Of a stretch of 10,654 nucleotides of DNA, positions 1 through 8,677 are shown one piece after another (position 1 is the first letter of the stretch; the number at the start of each line of letters is the position of its first letter). The position numbers and the translations under genes were made by a program. The stretch is from NCBI GenBank assembly GCA_017456685.1, contig JAFTIV010000017.1:1-10654 (forward strand), in the 5' to 3' direction. This DNA comes from Clostridia bacterium (GTDB lineage: Bacteria > Bacillota > Clostridia > Oscillospirales > CAG-272). The notes below the pieces were generated by a model. It was given only the letters and a program-made list of their open reading frames with translations. It searched no databases and was not told the DNA's origin.

Positions 1-371
1 CTGTATTTGGAGTTGCGCTCAGCTATGCACTTCCTAATGTTAAGGCCTTTGCCGTTGGAATGTGTGATGCCAAGCTTGCTCTTAATCCACTCGGTGCGTT
101 CTTGCTTGCTTTTATGTGTGGAATTCTTATGTACACAGCGGTACATATTTATAAGCTTCACAAATCTATTGCGGGCATAATCTTCTGCGTTCCTGTGTTT
201 ATTCTTTGCGGATTTGAGCACTCTATTGCCGATATGTTCTATTTCGCAGTTGCAAGAGCATTTTCGTTTAAGTATGTGTTATTTATACTTATTGTTATTT
301 TGGGTAATGCGCTTGGTGGAATGCTTGTTCCATTTGTTAAAAAATTTGTTGAAAAGACAGAGGCAAAATAA
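1..371 (+). CDS. Formate/nitrite transporter family protein, C-terminal part (5' end outside window)
   Basis: Membrane channel of the FNT family (FocA/NirC type), which moves small monocarboxylates or related anions such as formate or nitrite across the cytoplasmic membrane. The frame is open from the left edge (first full codon at base 3), giving 122 visible residues up to the TAA at 369-371. The key evidence is the segment GFEHSIADMF. In FocA-type channels the equivalent GFEHSIANMF carries the conserved pore histidine; here the histidine is kept and the downstream Asn is Asp. Three hydrophobic stretches are visible: around LGAFLLAFMCGILMYTA, IAGIIFCVPVFILCG, and the C-terminal YVLFILIVILGNALGGMLV, followed by a Lys-rich cytoplasmic tail. 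Family members are about 250-280 residues, so roughly the last 45 percent is present. The substrate cannot be decided from this fragment. An intrinsic terminator follows directly. It is the only plus-strand gene and converges with the lipoprotein gene. Confidence 0.88.
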   Translation, partial: VFGVALSYALPNVKAFAVGMCDAKLALNPLGAFLLAFMCGILMYTAVHIYKLHKSIAGIIFCVPVFILCGFEHSIADMFYFAVARAFSFKYVLFILIVILGNALGGMLVPFVKKFVEKTEAK

Positions 372-374
372 GCT

Positions 375-404
375 AAAGGGCGATGAATCTCATCGCCCTT
401 TTTT
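375..404 (+). terminator. Rho-independent terminator of the FNT gene
   Basis: A perfect 12-bp stem AAAGGGCGATGA (375-386) / TCATCGCCCTTT (390-401) with a 3-nt loop runs into six T residues (399-404). It begins three bases after the FNT stop codon, so it is the natural end of that transcript. Confidence 0.93.
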
Positions 405-420
405 CATTTTTACTTAATTG

Positions 421-456
421 AAAAACAAAAAATCACCGATTTGCATCGGTGATTTT
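421..456 (-). terminator. Rho-independent terminator of the solute-binding lipoprotein gene
   Basis: A perfect 12-bp stem AAAATCACCGAT (429-440) / ATCGGTGATTTT (445-456) with a 4-nt loop. Read on the minus strand it is followed by TTTTTTGTTTTT (complement of 421-432). It lies 11 bases past the lipoprotein stop and faces the FNT terminator, insulating the two convergent genes. Confidence 0.9.
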
Positions 457-467
457 ATTGTTAGATA

Positions 468-2027
468 TTACATATCTCCGTCGTAAGCTGCCCAAACGTT
501 GTTCCAGCCCTCAACAGTTTCGATAAGCATTGCAGCCTCTTCCTGCATAATTGCAGTGAAGCTACTGTCGCCAAGGGTTCTTTCCTTGATATCGCCACAG
601 AGAGATGCGCCTGAACCACAGGTGATTGCTCCTATGTCGTATGCAATATTTTCAAATACATAGTTGATTGCAATGTCCATATCCTCTTCAGCGGTAGTAA
701 TGTCCATTGTAGCCTCAAGAATATCGTAGTAAGCTGCAACGGTGTACTCCTTACCTGTCCAAGAAAGAACGTCAACAAAGTACTCAGACATTGTTCTGTC
801 TTGAGTTACGCGTGGAATACAAATAACTGTGATTTGCTCATTAACTACAGGAACAATGTAATCCTCTTGCTCGTCATTAAGCTTAGGGAATGGAACAATA
901 CCCATTGCAAAGTCAAATGAGAGCTCGGTAATCTTTTGAGTTACATCGTTGAAGAACAAGAGTCTGCCCTCGGTAAATGCATCGTGCATATTAGCACCCC
1001 AATCACCGCCCCAGCCAGATGTACGAGCCCAGCTTGAAGCCTCAGCCTCTTTCATAAGAGAGATAACTGTCTCAGCCTTTTCGATGTCAAGGTTGAGTGC
1101 GAAGCGATACATACCTGTATCTGGGTCAACATCAGCCTCGAAAACGCCGAAGTAGTAGTAGAAACGAGTTACACTCTTTGAACCGAAGCCGTATGTATCC
1201 TCGTCACCAGGTGTACCATTACCATCATCTCCACTAACGAGAGTAGAGATTGACTTAAGTGCGTCGTATGTCCAGTTGCCATCCTTAACGTCAGCGTAAA
1301 GGTCAGCAGTTGGAGCCTTTTCAGCAAGCATATCCTTGTTGAAAAGCATTGTGTATGATGATTGCTCATCTGCGAAGTCATGTCCGCCAGCTGCGAAAAG
1401 TGTGAAGCCACTTACTGTGAATGCCTCATATGCAGCAATATTGTAGTAATCGTGTGTGAAGTCGATGTAATCACTCTCGTGCATATTATATACGCTGGCT
1501 GCGAGTGATTGAACCTCATGAACACGAGGAATTGCGATGTCGTAGGTTGTTGATTCCGAAAGCTCAGCAGAAGAAAGGTCTGCACCGATGGTGTGTGTTG
1601 CCTGTGCAGGAATCCATTTAACTGTTACGCCATATGTTTCCAAGATGTAAGCCTGACGCTCGTCAAACTTTTGTCCAACGCCTGCACCGAAGGAGCTTGG
1701 GTTAAGCTCTACCTGACCCCAAGGAGCATTTGCAGTTGTACCATATCTTGTACAAAGAACGTTGAGTGTCTTGCCTTCCCAGTCACGCATGATGTTAGTC
1801 TTTGAGCTAAATCCGTGCGGATTTGGTGGGGTAGGACCGTCGATAGGTGGTCTCGACGATGAGCTGGTTGATTCAGATGGCTCAGATGAGCTCGTTGGTG
1901 GGGTTGAGCTTGATGGTGTAGAAGATGATGAAGATGATGGATCTTCTGGATCTTCTTCCTTCTTACAGCTCATAATCAACGAGGAAATCATCAAGAGCAC
2001 TAAAATAAGTGCGAAAATTCTTTTCAA
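468..2027 (-). CDS. Extracellular solute-binding lipoprotein (ABC importer family 1 type), TTG start
   Basis: Predicted 519-residue secreted lipoprotein that would capture a solute (in this family usually a sugar or oligosaccharide) outside the cell for an ABC importer. I chose the TTG at 2025-2027 because a near-perfect TAGGAGGT (2036-2043) lies 9 nt upstream and the protein then starts with a compact signal peptide: LKR, a hydrophobic core, and the lipobox LIMSC with acylated Cys21. An ATG 32 codons upstream would add a non-signal-like extension, lacks a ribosome site and lies upstream of the promoter. Residues about 22-76 are a Ser/Thr/Pro/Glu-rich linker. From about residue 80 the fold resembles family 1 binding proteins (TLNVLCTRYG, GNWTYDALKSIS, GRLLFFND, MGIVPFPKLND). 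Asp/Gly-rich residues 265-282 look like a metal-binding loop. No permease or ATPase gene is adjacent, so its transporter must be elsewhere. The ligand is unknown. Confidence 0.87.
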   Translation of the reverse strand: MKRIFALILVLLMISSLIMSCKKEEDPEDPSSSSSSTPSSSTPPTSSSEPSESTSSSSRPPIDGPTPPNPHGFSSKTNIMRDWEGKTLNVLCTRYGTTANAPWGQVELNPSSFGAGVGQKFDERQAYILETYGVTVKWIPAQATHTIGADLSSAELSESTTYDIAIPRVHEVQSLAASVYNMHESDYIDFTHDYYNIAAYEAFTVSGFTLFAAGGHDFADEQSSYTMLFNKDMLAEKAPTADLYADVKDGNWTYDALKSISTLVSGDDGNGTPGDEDTYGFGSKSVTRFYYYFGVFEADVDPDTGMYRFALNLDIEKAETVISLMKEAEASSWARTSGWGGDWGANMHDAFTEGRLLFFNDVTQKITELSFDFAMGIVPFPKLNDEQEDYIVPVVNEQITVICIPRVTQDRTMSEYFVDVLSWTGKEYTVAAYYDILEATMDITTAEEDMDIAINYVFENIAYDIGAITCGSGASLCGDIKERTLGDSSFTAIMQEEAAMLIETVEGWNNVWAAYDGDM

Positions 2028-2035
2028 ATTTCTGT

Positions 2036-2043
2036 ACCTCCTA
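2036..2043 (-). promoter_or_regulatory. Strong ribosome binding site deciding the TTG start
   Basis: The minus strand reads TAGGAGGT. Its AGGAGG core ends 9 nt before the TTG codon at 2027-2025. No other start codon in this frame has a comparable site. Confidence 0.85.
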
Positions 2044-2078
2044 ATAAAATTTCCAATTTGCAATATTTCGCCATAGAT

Positions 2079-2108
2079 ATTATAGCATAATGTTGTACAA
2101 AAAAGCAA
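2079..2108 (-). promoter_or_regulatory. Promoter of the solute-binding lipoprotein gene
   Basis: On the minus strand a perfect -10 TATAAT (2079-2084) is preceded by TGC, giving an extended -10 (TGnTATAAT). The best -35 is TTGCTT (2103-2108) with an 18-nt spacer, a weak match that the extended -10 could compensate for. Transcription would begin near 2072, leaving a leader of about 45 nt before the TTG start. Confidence 0.65.
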
Positions 2109-2137
2109 GATGTTTTTGCACATTTTTTGCTTTTTTT
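2099..2137 (-). terminator. Probable terminator after proS, overlapping the next promoter
   Basis: On the minus strand AAAAAGCAA pairs with TTGCTTTTT, and an inner ATGT/ACAT pairing closes the loop, with a 3-versus-1 base internal bulge. The downstream arm ends in a T run. It lies about 45 nt past the proS stop. The A/T-rich stem is weaker than the other terminators here and could leak. The -35 of the lipoprotein promoter lies inside its downstream arm. Confidence 0.45.
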
Positions 2138-2180
2138 AATAAAAATGTGTAAAACCTTGAGAAATAGGTTAAATTTTAAC

Positions 2181-3617
2181 TTAATATGCCTTGCCCCAGT
2201 AAACAAGCTTGGTTGTTTCCTTGCCACAGCAAATGCATTTGCCCTCCTCTTCCTGCTCACCAAATGGCATACAGCGAGAGGTTACATCAGCAAGCTCCTT
2301 GAGCTTAAGCTCGCACTCGAGGTCTCCGCACCAGTGCGCTCTTATGTAGCCTGCCTTTGTTTTTGCTGTGTTTATAAAGCTATCAAGCTCTGTTTCTGTG
2401 TAGGTTCTATTTTCTCTGTTTTTAGAAGCCTTTTCGTAAAGTGATTTAGTGATATCTGTAAGAAGTGCTGTGATTTCAGCCTCAAGATTGTCAAGAGATA
2501 CAATCTTCTTTTCTCTTGTGTCACGACGAACAAGCACGCATTGATTTGCCTCGATATCGCGAGGACCGATTTCAAGACGAACAGGAACACCCTTCATCTC
2601 GTATTCGGCATATTTCCAGCCAGGCGAGTTGTCGCTGACATCAATTTTTGCTCTTGCAAATTTCTTTACGCTCTCGTAAACCTCGGTTGCCTTTTCGATT
2701 ACACCTGGCTTATGCTGAGCGCAAGGGATTACTACAACCTGAATTGGTGCAACTGATGGTGGGAGAACAAGTCCGTTATCGTCACCGTGAGTCATAATGA
2801 TAGCACCGATAATTCTTGTAGAAACGCCCCAAGAGGTTTGGTGGCAATATTTAAGAGTATTATCCTTGTCGAGATATTGAATATCGAATGCCCTTGCAAA
2901 GCCGTCGCCAAAGTTATGTGAGGTACCGCCCTGAAGTGCCTTTCCGTCGTGCATAAGAGCCTCAACTGTATAGGTTGCAAGTGCGCCTGCAAACTTTTCC
3001 TTGTCAGTCTTTCTGCCCTTAAGAACTGGAATACCGAGGTCCTTCTCAAAGAAATCAGCGTAAACACCAAGCATTTGAAGTGTTTCCTTCTCTGCCTCCT
3101 CAGCGGTTGCGTGCATTGTGTGTCCCTCCTGCCACAAGAACTCACGGCTACGAAGGAATGGACGAGTTGTCTTTTCCCATCTTACAACGCTACACCATTG
3201 GTTGTAAAGCTTTGGAAGGTCTCTATAGGATTTGATTATGTTTGCATAATGCTCACAGAAAAGGGTCTCCGATGTTGGACGAACGCAAAGGCGCTCGGTA
3301 AGCCTTTCGCTTCCACCGTGTGTTACCCAAGCAACCTCAGGTGCGAAGCCCTCTACATGGTCCTTTTCCTTATTAAGAAGGCTTTCGGGAATGAACATAG
3401 GCATATAGATGTTTTCAACGCCTGTAGCCTTGAAGCGTGCGTCCATAAGCCTTTGAATGTTTTCCCAAATTGCATATCCATAGGGACGAATTATCATACA
3501 GCCCTTTACGCTTGAATAGTCGATAAGGTCTGCCTTCTTTACAATATCTGTGTACCATTGAGCAAAGTCAACATCCATTGATGTGATTTGCTCAACCATC
3601 TTTTTGTCGTTTGCCAT
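2181..3617 (-). CDS. proS: Prolyl-tRNA synthetase, archaeal/eukaryotic-type with C-terminal zinc domain
   Basis: Charges tRNA(Pro) with proline in the cytoplasm (class II aminoacyl-tRNA synthetase). At 478 residues it is the short form without the editing insertion of the E. coli-type enzyme, and matches the length of Thermus-type ProRS. The class II core includes RPTSET (113-118), motif 2 with R158/E159 followed by WQEGHT (162-167), and motif 3 [10 protein letters not shown] (264-273), continuing to [11 protein letters not shown]. An anticodon-binding domain follows (about 290-400). The C-terminal domain has Cys430, Cys435, Cys461, Cys463 and Cys464, four of which would bind zinc. The protein ends in Tyr478; in this family the C-terminal tyrosine is conserved and reaches toward the active site. 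The ATG at 3617 is preceded by AGAGG at 11 nt. It is the last gene of the operon, 29 nt after the discoidin-protein gene; that gap leaves no room for a T-box leader, so expression should follow the upstream promoter. Confidence 0.96.
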   Translation of the reverse strand: MANDKKMVEQITSMDVDFAQWYTDIVKKADLIDYSSVKGCMIIRPYGYAIWENIQRLMDARFKATGVENIYMPMFIPESLLNKEKDHVEGFAPEVAWVTHGGSERLTERLCVRPTSETLFCEHYANIIKSYRDLPKLYNQWCSVVRWEKTTRPFLRSREFLWQEGHTMHATAEEAEKETLQMLGVYADFFEKDLGIPVLKGRKTDKEKFAGALATYTVEALMHDGKALQGGTSHNFGDGFARAFDIQYLDKDNTLKYCHQTSWGVSTRIIGAIIMTHGDDNGLVLPPSVAPIQVVVIPCAQHKPGVIEKATEVYESVKKFARAKIDVSDNSPGWKYAEYEMKGVPVRLEIGPRDIEANQCVLVRRDTREKKIVSLDNLEAEITALLTDITKSLYEKASKNRENRTYTETELDSFINTAKTKAGYIRAHWCGDLECELKLKELADVTSRCMPFGEQEEEGKCICCGKETTKLVYWGKAY

Positions 3618-3646
3618 TTTTAGTTTAACCTCTTTTGCTTGCTGAA

Positions 3647-5611
3647 TTATTTTTCGTTTGAGGAATTGTCCTCATCATTTTCCTTAGCCGTGCCGTCGTC
3701 TGTCTTCTTTTTGTATTTAATTACAATGAAAATTGAAGCCACCGCTATAGCGGCTGCGACGAAGCATAGTGATACACCTATAATGATTGCAACGGTGTTA
3801 TCCTCTTTTGGCTCTTGTGGAGCTGGTGTGTTATCACCGCTTGGTGTATCGGTTGATGGCTGGTCACCCTCTGGTGGGGTCTGCTCCTGCTCTTTAGCAT
3901 CAACATAAACGGGAATCTTATCTTGAGTTGGATAGCCGTCAAACATTGAGCATTTTTCGGTGTTTGAATATAGCTCAAGCTCGAGAACATTTGGAATTGT
4001 GCTTGAGCTTCTTATAAATTCAACTCTAATATCGTCTGTATTTATTCCCTCTGGAAATTCGTAAATGGTTGCGTATCTTGTTTGAATGCCCTCAATCATT
4101 TTATCGGGATTATAGGCATCACCTGTTGCCACAACCTTATATTCCCCGCCTATTTTTGCTACAATATTAAATCTTGTAACACCATAGCCGATTTCATCTG
4201 GTTCTGCACAATAAACTACTACCTTATTGATATTATATGCTTGGTCAAGCTTCACTCCACAGCTTACAGGAACTGTAAGGCTACCTGGGAACCAAACGGG
4301 AGAGTCTGCAAAATATTTACCATCATTTATATATGAGGGGTCCGAATATGGGAGAATATTTGCGCTTGCATATGCTTGTCCAAGTATTGCAAGGTTACCC
4401 TTTGCGCTTGAGCCCATTTGTGAGGCTGTAAAGCGATTATCAAGATAATAGCTTCTCTCACCAACAATATTAGCCTCAAATTCGTAAATTGAGGGTGCAC
4501 TCGCAAGAGCCTGCTCAAAGACAACTCTTACTTGATTGGTTTTTACAGGGGTAATAGAATATTCGGTCAAATATGTATTTGCTTCTGTGTTATATGAGCC
4601 ACCATTTGCAACACTTACCCACGCGCCATCAACAAATGCCTCAAGCTTAAACGGATGGTTTACAGGAGTTGCGCCCTGCTTTAGCTCACCAAAATTAAGA
4701 GAAAGCTTATCAATGGTATATTCCTTATCAAACACGAGCATAAGATTTTGTCCTGCTTCAAGAGAGCTCGGTGTCCAAGCGGTCGTGGTCTTACCATCTA
4801 TTGCACGATAGGGATAGCCAAGGCTTTTTGAGCTTGATGCGTATGGGATTGAATTATATGCTGCGTTTTGTGAGAATACTGCGCCCTCTGGAAGGTCGAT
4901 ATCAGGTGTAACGCCGAGCTTACCTACAAGCTCAACCTCGTAGATGAATGGGAATATAAGAACATCTCCGCCTGGGTAGCCCTTACCAAAGTCGCTCACA
5001 TTAACTCTTACATTATTAGTAGTAATTGGTGTAGGAAGAACAAATTTAAGCTCCGCACCTATATGATAATTAGAGGTGTCCTTCTCCATTGCCTCGGCAT
5101 AAGAGGAATAAACATAGTCGGTCTTATCTCCGTCGCCGTCAGCATCACCCGTGTCAAGCTTTATGTTTGTCGCTTGAGAATCCTTAAGCACGCAAACATC
5201 CTGCCATTCGCCCTCAACGAGCGCTTGAATGGTATATGTAACATCTTGATTATAGAGGGCATGAAGTCCTACGGACATTCTTATCTCGTGAATTTCATAA
5301 TATTCACGATTAAGAAACTTAATTCCGCAGTATTCGCCCTTAAAGCCCGCCGAGGTATCCTGTCCTGGCAGAATTGTAGGATATTTGGGCTCCCAGCCGT
5401 GCCAGTCGCCAGTATAATCAAGTCCGTTATTGATACTGCTTGGTGGTGTCCAGTTACTATTTTTCATAGTTGAGCAGTACGCAAGTCCCTTAAGTGCTAC
5501 ATTTTCGAGCCCGTCGGGATAAACCTTTTCGGTTTCCTCCGCGGAAGCAACTATTCCAAAACAGGAAAATAGCATAAGCACTGCTATAAGAGTAGATAAA
5601 ATTCTTTTCAT
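3647..5611 (-). CDS. Surface protein: signal peptide, three discoidin-like domains, C-terminal membrane anchor
   Basis: A 654-residue protein of unknown specific function. Residues 1-24 are a Sec signal peptide (MKR, hydrophobic core, cleavage after VASA). Three tandem regions resemble F5/8 type C (discoidin) beta-sandwich domains, a fold that commonly binds glycans or other surface ligands: about 37-230 ([12 protein letters not shown] ... IYEVELVG), 247-385 ([10 protein letters not shown] ... [10 protein letters not shown]) and 405-550 ([17 protein letters not shown] ... VLELELYS). Domain 1 holds an Asp-rich calcium-loop-like stretch ([13 protein letters not shown], 153-165). A Pro/Thr/Glu-rich stalk (573-604) leads to one transmembrane helix (606-632), a KYKKK stop-transfer signal and a short acidic cytoplasmic tail. 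There is no LPxTG motif, so it is membrane-held rather than sortase-linked. No catalytic domain is visible. AAGGAG lies 5 nt before the ATG and overlaps the stop codon of the Clp gene, suggesting coupled translation. It may act as an adhesin or carbohydrate sensor; that is inference. Confidence 0.82.
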   Translation of the reverse strand: MKRILSTLIAVLMLFSCFGIVASAEETEKVYPDGLENVALKGLAYCSTMKNSNWTPPSSINNGLDYTGDWHGWEPKYPTILPGQDTSAGFKGEYCGIKFLNREYYEIHEIRMSVGLHALYNQDVTYTIQALVEGEWQDVCVLKDSQATNIKLDTGDADGDGDKTDYVYSSYAEAMEKDTSNYHIGAELKFVLPTPITTNNVRVNVSDFGKGYPGGDVLIFPFIYEVELVGKLGVTPDIDLPEGAVFSQNAAYNSIPYASSSKSLGYPYRAIDGKTTTAWTPSSLEAGQNLMLVFDKEYTIDKLSLNFGELKQGATPVNHPFKLEAFVDGAWVSVANGGSYNTEANTYLTEYSITPVKTNQVRVVFEQALASAPSIYEFEANIVGERSYYLDNRFTASQMGSSAKGNLAILGQAYASANILPYSDPSYINDGKYFADSPVWFPGSLTVPVSCGVKLDQAYNINKVVVYCAEPDEIGYGVTRFNIVAKIGGEYKVVATGDAYNPDKMIEGIQTRYATIYEFPEGINTDDIRVEFIRSSSTIPNVLELELYSNTEKCSMFDGYPTQDKIPVYVDAKEQEQTPPEGDQPSTDTPSGDNTPAPQEPKEDNTVAIIIGVSLCFVAAAIAVASIFIVIKYKKKTDDGTAKENDEDNSSNEK

Positions 5612-5615
5612 ATTC

Positions 5616-5623
5616 GCTCCTTA
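5616..5623 (-). promoter_or_regulatory. Ribosome binding site overlapping the Clp ATPase stop codon
   Basis: The minus strand reads CTATAAGGAGCGAATATG. The TAA stop of the Clp gene (5623-5621) forms the first bases of TAAGGAG, and the discoidin-protein ATG follows 5 nt after AAGGAG. The arrangement suggests translational coupling. Confidence 0.75.
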
Positions 5624-7924
5624 TAGATACGACAATTTAATGTCGCCATTTTCAATTGTGATTGATGCTGCCTCGAGCTGAGCCTTATTCTCAAATATGA
5701 TAGCATTTGCAAGTCTATCCTCAATCTCTGTTTGAATAAATCTTCTCATATTTCTCGCACCGAATTTACGGCTATACGATTTTTCGGCAACGAAATCACA
5801 AACCTCGTCTGTGAAGCTAAAGCTGATTTCCCTTTCCTCAAGCGCAAGCTTAAGATCGTTCATCATAATGCGAGCGATTGCCTTAAAGTCCTGAAGCTCA
5901 AGCGAACGGAAGGTTATTATTTCGTCTATTCTATTTATAAATTCAGGGCGCATAAATTGCGAAAGCGCCTTCTCTGTCTTTTCGCTATCAAGCCTATGCT
6001 GTTCTCCAGCGAAGCCTGCTGTTGAGGACGAGAGATTTGCCCCTGCATTTGTGGTCATTATAATAACTGTATTTTCAAAGTTTACAACCCTGCCCTGCGA
6101 GTCGCTTATTCTGCCCTCATCAAGAATTTGAAGAAGAACATTTAAAACATCGGGGTGAGCCTTTTCAATTTCATCAAGAAGAATAACCGAGTAGGGACGG
6201 CGCCTTATCTTCTCTGTAAGCTGACCAGCCTCGTCGTAGCCGACATAGCCTGGAGGCGCACCTATAATTTTTGAAACGGAATGCTTCTCCATAAACTCCG
6301 ACATATCGAGTCTTATAAGCGCATCAGGAGCGCTAAAGAGCTGATTTGCAAGGGTCTTAACAAGCTCGGTCTTACCAACTCCTGTTGGTCCTGCAAAGAC
6401 GAAGGAAACTGGGCGACGCTTTGTTGAAACGCCTGCACGGTTTCTGCGAATTGCACGAGAAACGGCTGTTACCGCCTCATCCTGACCGATAATTCTTGAT
6501 TTTATATTCTTATCAAGCTCAGCAAGCATACCGAACTCATCCGCGGAGATATTGGTTGCGGGAATTCCTGTCCAAATTTCGATAACTGTTGCAATATCGG
6601 CAACTGTCATAACTGTATTCTCGCACTCCTTATCAAGCTCCTCCTTTTGAATAAGAAGCTGTGAGCGCTCCGATTTAAGCTCGGCAAGAGCCTTATAGGT
6701 ATCCTCGGTTGGCGCCTCGCCCGCCTCTGCAAGCTTTGCATTAAGCGCCTCTGTCTTTTCGTCGATTTTTGCAAGGCTTTGAATTACAGAATGTCTTTTA
6801 TCAATATGAGGGGAATTAAGCACAATGTGCGAGCAAGCCTCATCAATAATATCAATCGCCTTGTCTGGTAAAAATCTATCGGTTATATATCTCTCGCTCA
6901 TAACAACGATGTTTTTTATTATATCGTCAGGGATTTTAACACCGTGATAAACCTCATAGTAGCCCTTTATTCCCTTGAGCATTTCTATACACTCATCAAT
7001 TGATGGTTCCTCTACCTTTACAGGCTGGAAGCGTCTTTCAAGGGCTGCGTCCTTTTCGATGAACTTGCGATATTCGCTCATTGTAGTAGCACCGATAATT
7101 TGAATTTCACCGCGTGAAAGGGCGGGCTTAAGAATGTTTGCGGCATTCATACTGCCCTCCGAGTTTCCTGTGCCGACGATATTATGAACCTCGTCGATTA
7201 CAAGAATTATGTTTCCTGCCTCCTTAACCTCGTTAATGAGTGCGTTTATACGGCTCTCAAACTGACCTCTAAACTGAGTTCCAGCAACAAGGGCGGTTAA
7301 GTCAACAAGGTAAATTTCGCTATTTTTAAGCTTATAAGGCACCCTTCCGTCAACTATTCGTTGGGCGAGCGCCTCGGCAATTGCGGTTTTTCCAACACCT
7401 GGCTCACCTATCAAGCAGGGGTTATTCTTTTGGCGACGGCTAAGAATTTGAATTACTCTTTCAAGCTCTCTTTCTCTACCGATAATTCTATCAAGCTTGC
7501 CATTGAGCGCGTCCTGTGTAAGGTTATGACAGAAGGTTGTAAGGTGCTTCCTTTCTGGCTTCTTGCCAGTGGGGTTATCCTTTCCCTTCTTTGCCTTTTT
7601 TGCGTCCTTGTCTGCATCTCCGTCAACTGAGAAGCCAGCCCCACGCATTAGCTTTGCAAAATCAATTGTCGGGTATTCTCCGTCCTCGCCCTCTGCGCCA
7701 TCGACAACATCGGGGAGCATATCGCTCATTCCATCGAAGATTTTTTCCATACCCTCAAGCTCCTCATCGCTAATGCCAAATTGACGCATCATATCATCAA
7801 CCTGCTTAAAGCCGAGCTCCTTAGCGCAGATGAGGCAAAGCCCCTCCTGCTTTTGTGTATTGTTTTCTATTTTTGTAATAAAGACCGTTGCAGGTCTTTT
7901 CTTACATCTTGCGCACATTTTCAT
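5621..7924 (-). CDS. Clp ATPase (Hsp100), ClpE/ClpC type with N-terminal zinc finger
   Basis: AAA+ unfoldase expected to unfold substrates and feed them to ClpP in the cytoplasm. It has 767 residues. The N-terminus is a Cys4 zinc finger, C4-x2-C7-x22-C30-x2-C33, like that of ClpE and McsA, and replaces the usual double Clp_N repeat. An acidic, then Lys-rich linker (about 50-126) follows. D1 has Walker A GEPGVGKT (173-180) and Walker B LVIDE (241-245). A short coiled-coil M domain spans about 380-436, of ClpC/ClpE size rather than ClpB size. D2 has WTGIP (451-455), Walker A GPTGVGKT (512-519), Walker B LLDE (582-585) and GARN (722-725). The loop that carries VGF/LGF in ClpP-binding relatives reads AGF at 636-638. 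The architecture fits ClpE best, although databases may call it ClpC. The start at 7924 has AGAGG 9 nt upstream, overlapping the preceding gene's TAG. No mcsA, mcsB, ctsR or clpP gene lies nearby, and I see no CtsR or CIRCE site. Confidence 0.93.
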   Translation of the reverse strand: MKMCARCKKRPATVFITKIENNTQKQEGLCLICAKELGFKQVDDMMRQFGISDEELEGMEKIFDGMSDMLPDVVDGAEGEDGEYPTIDFAKLMRGAGFSVDGDADKDAKKAKKGKDNPTGKKPERKHLTTFCHNLTQDALNGKLDRIIGRERELERVIQILSRRQKNNPCLIGEPGVGKTAIAEALAQRIVDGRVPYKLKNSEIYLVDLTALVAGTQFRGQFESRINALINEVKEAGNIILVIDEVHNIVGTGNSEGSMNAANILKPALSRGEIQIIGATTMSEYRKFIEKDAALERRFQPVKVEEPSIDECIEMLKGIKGYYEVYHGVKIPDDIIKNIVVMSERYITDRFLPDKAIDIIDEACSHIVLNSPHIDKRHSVIQSLAKIDEKTEALNAKLAEAGEAPTEDTYKALAELKSERSQLLIQKEELDKECENTVMTVADIATVIEIWTGIPATNISADEFGMLAELDKNIKSRIIGQDEAVTAVSRAIRRNRAGVSTKRRPVSFVFAGPTGVGKTELVKTLANQLFSAPDALIRLDMSEFMEKHSVSKIIGAPPGYVGYDEAGQLTEKIRRRPYSVILLDEIEKAHPDVLNVLLQILDEGRISDSQGRVVNFENTVIIMTTNAGANLSSSTAGFAGEQHRLDSEKTEKALSQFMRPEFINRIDEIITFRSLELQDFKAIARIMMNDLKLALEEREISFSFTDEVCDFVAEKSYSRKFGARNMRRFIQTEIEDRLANAIIFENKAQLEAASITIENGDIKLSYL

Positions 7925-7936
7925 TTAAGCATACCT

Positions 7937-8650
7937 CTATGACATACTTGGAAGCATTGCTAAAGCATCGAATTTAGCAAGTGTACCAAGAATAATTGAT
8001 TCCTCTATAATGTTTTGTCCAACGATATTAGGGACAATGCCCGATACCATTGAAAGAATTACACCGATTGCAAAGGCGAACGCGATAGCCCAAAAAACGC
8101 CTACTGCGAAGCCAAGAATTCTATTCACTACCTTGATAAGAGCAATTCGAGTTACCATATCAAGAAGCATTGTAAGAATTGAAAGCACTATGAGTGCAAT
8201 GATAAATATCACAACCATAGCAATACCGAGCGAAAGCGCCCAGGTGATTGAGGTGCTGATATTAAGCGAAAGCTCCCCTAAGCCAGCCTCATCAAGCTGT
8301 GCAATATTTGCCATACTGTCGCGGAAGCCGTTTTCTGTGTCAAGTCCAAAGAACTTAAGCACCTTTTCATAAACCATAGGACAGCTTTGGTAAAGCGACA
8401 CAAGGTCAAAGCCAGCATCGGTGCCGGCTGCAGATGCGCTAAGCGAGCCATGAACCCAGTTATTTACAGGAGCAGAAAGCAGGTTGACAAAAAGCTTTGC
8501 CACAGGCACTCTAAAGATAAATGCCAAGGCGCCCGCAATTAAGGGCTTAAGAGAGCCAAGAATAGACTTGACAAAGCCAAGACGGGTATGTCTCACTATT
8601 ATGATACAAGCCACAAGTGCAATTGCAATATCAATGATAAGACTGAACAT
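7937..8650 (-). CDS. CvpA-family integral membrane protein (copy 1, operon head)
   Basis: A 237-residue membrane protein of the CvpA (colicin V production) family, whose biochemical role is poorly understood; in some bacteria it affects envelope integrity or secretion. It shows the family pattern: helix 1 (about 3-19), a Gly-rich amphipathic helix GFVKSILGSLKPLIAGALAF (25-44), an outer loop of about 80 residues with few hydrophobic runs, then helices at about 137-163 and 176-203. The first 45 residues align closely with the copy at 8831-9562: both begin M-x-SLIIDI, have four or five Ile residues before an Arg, and continue GF-[VI]-[KR]-S. The ATG at 8650 is preceded by an AAGGAA site. It is the first gene of the operon and its TAG stop overlaps the ribosome site of the Clp gene 12 nt downstream. 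Family assignment is good; function is not assigned. Confidence 0.78.
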   Translation of the reverse strand: MFSLIIDIAIALVACIIIVRHTRLGFVKSILGSLKPLIAGALAFIFRVPVAKLFVNLLSAPVNNWVHGSLSASAAGTDAGFDLVSLYQSCPMVYEKVLKFFGLDTENGFRDSMANIAQLDEAGLGELSLNISTSITWALSLGIAMVVIFIIALIVLSILTMLLDMVTRIALIKVVNRILGFAVGVFWAIAFAFAIGVILSMVSGIVPNIVGQNIIEESIILGTLAKFDALAMLPSMS

Positions 8651-8677
8651 AGCGCTTTCCTTTCCTCAAAATAAGCT

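Noticed and set aside
1890..1955. Simple triplet-like repeats resembling a microsatellite or tandem array.
   Set aside because: They encode the Ser/Glu/Pro linker of the lipoprotein and are irregular; this is normal low-complexity coding, not a CRISPR or tandem array.
1762..2076. A plus-strand open frame of about 100 codons rich in Asp, Glu, Gly and Ser.
   Set aside because: It is the antisense of the Ser-rich linker and signal peptide of the lipoprotein gene, lacks a ribosome site and owes its length to low-complexity codons.
2028..2123. An N-terminal extension of the lipoprotein beginning at an ATG at 2123.
   Set aside because: The extension covers the promoter -10 box and the strong ribosome site, and the signal peptide only makes sense from the TTG at 2027.
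3618..3646. A T-box leader or separate promoter for proS.
   Set aside because: The gap is only 29 nt with no specifier-loop-like or promoter-like sequence, so proS must be read from upstream.
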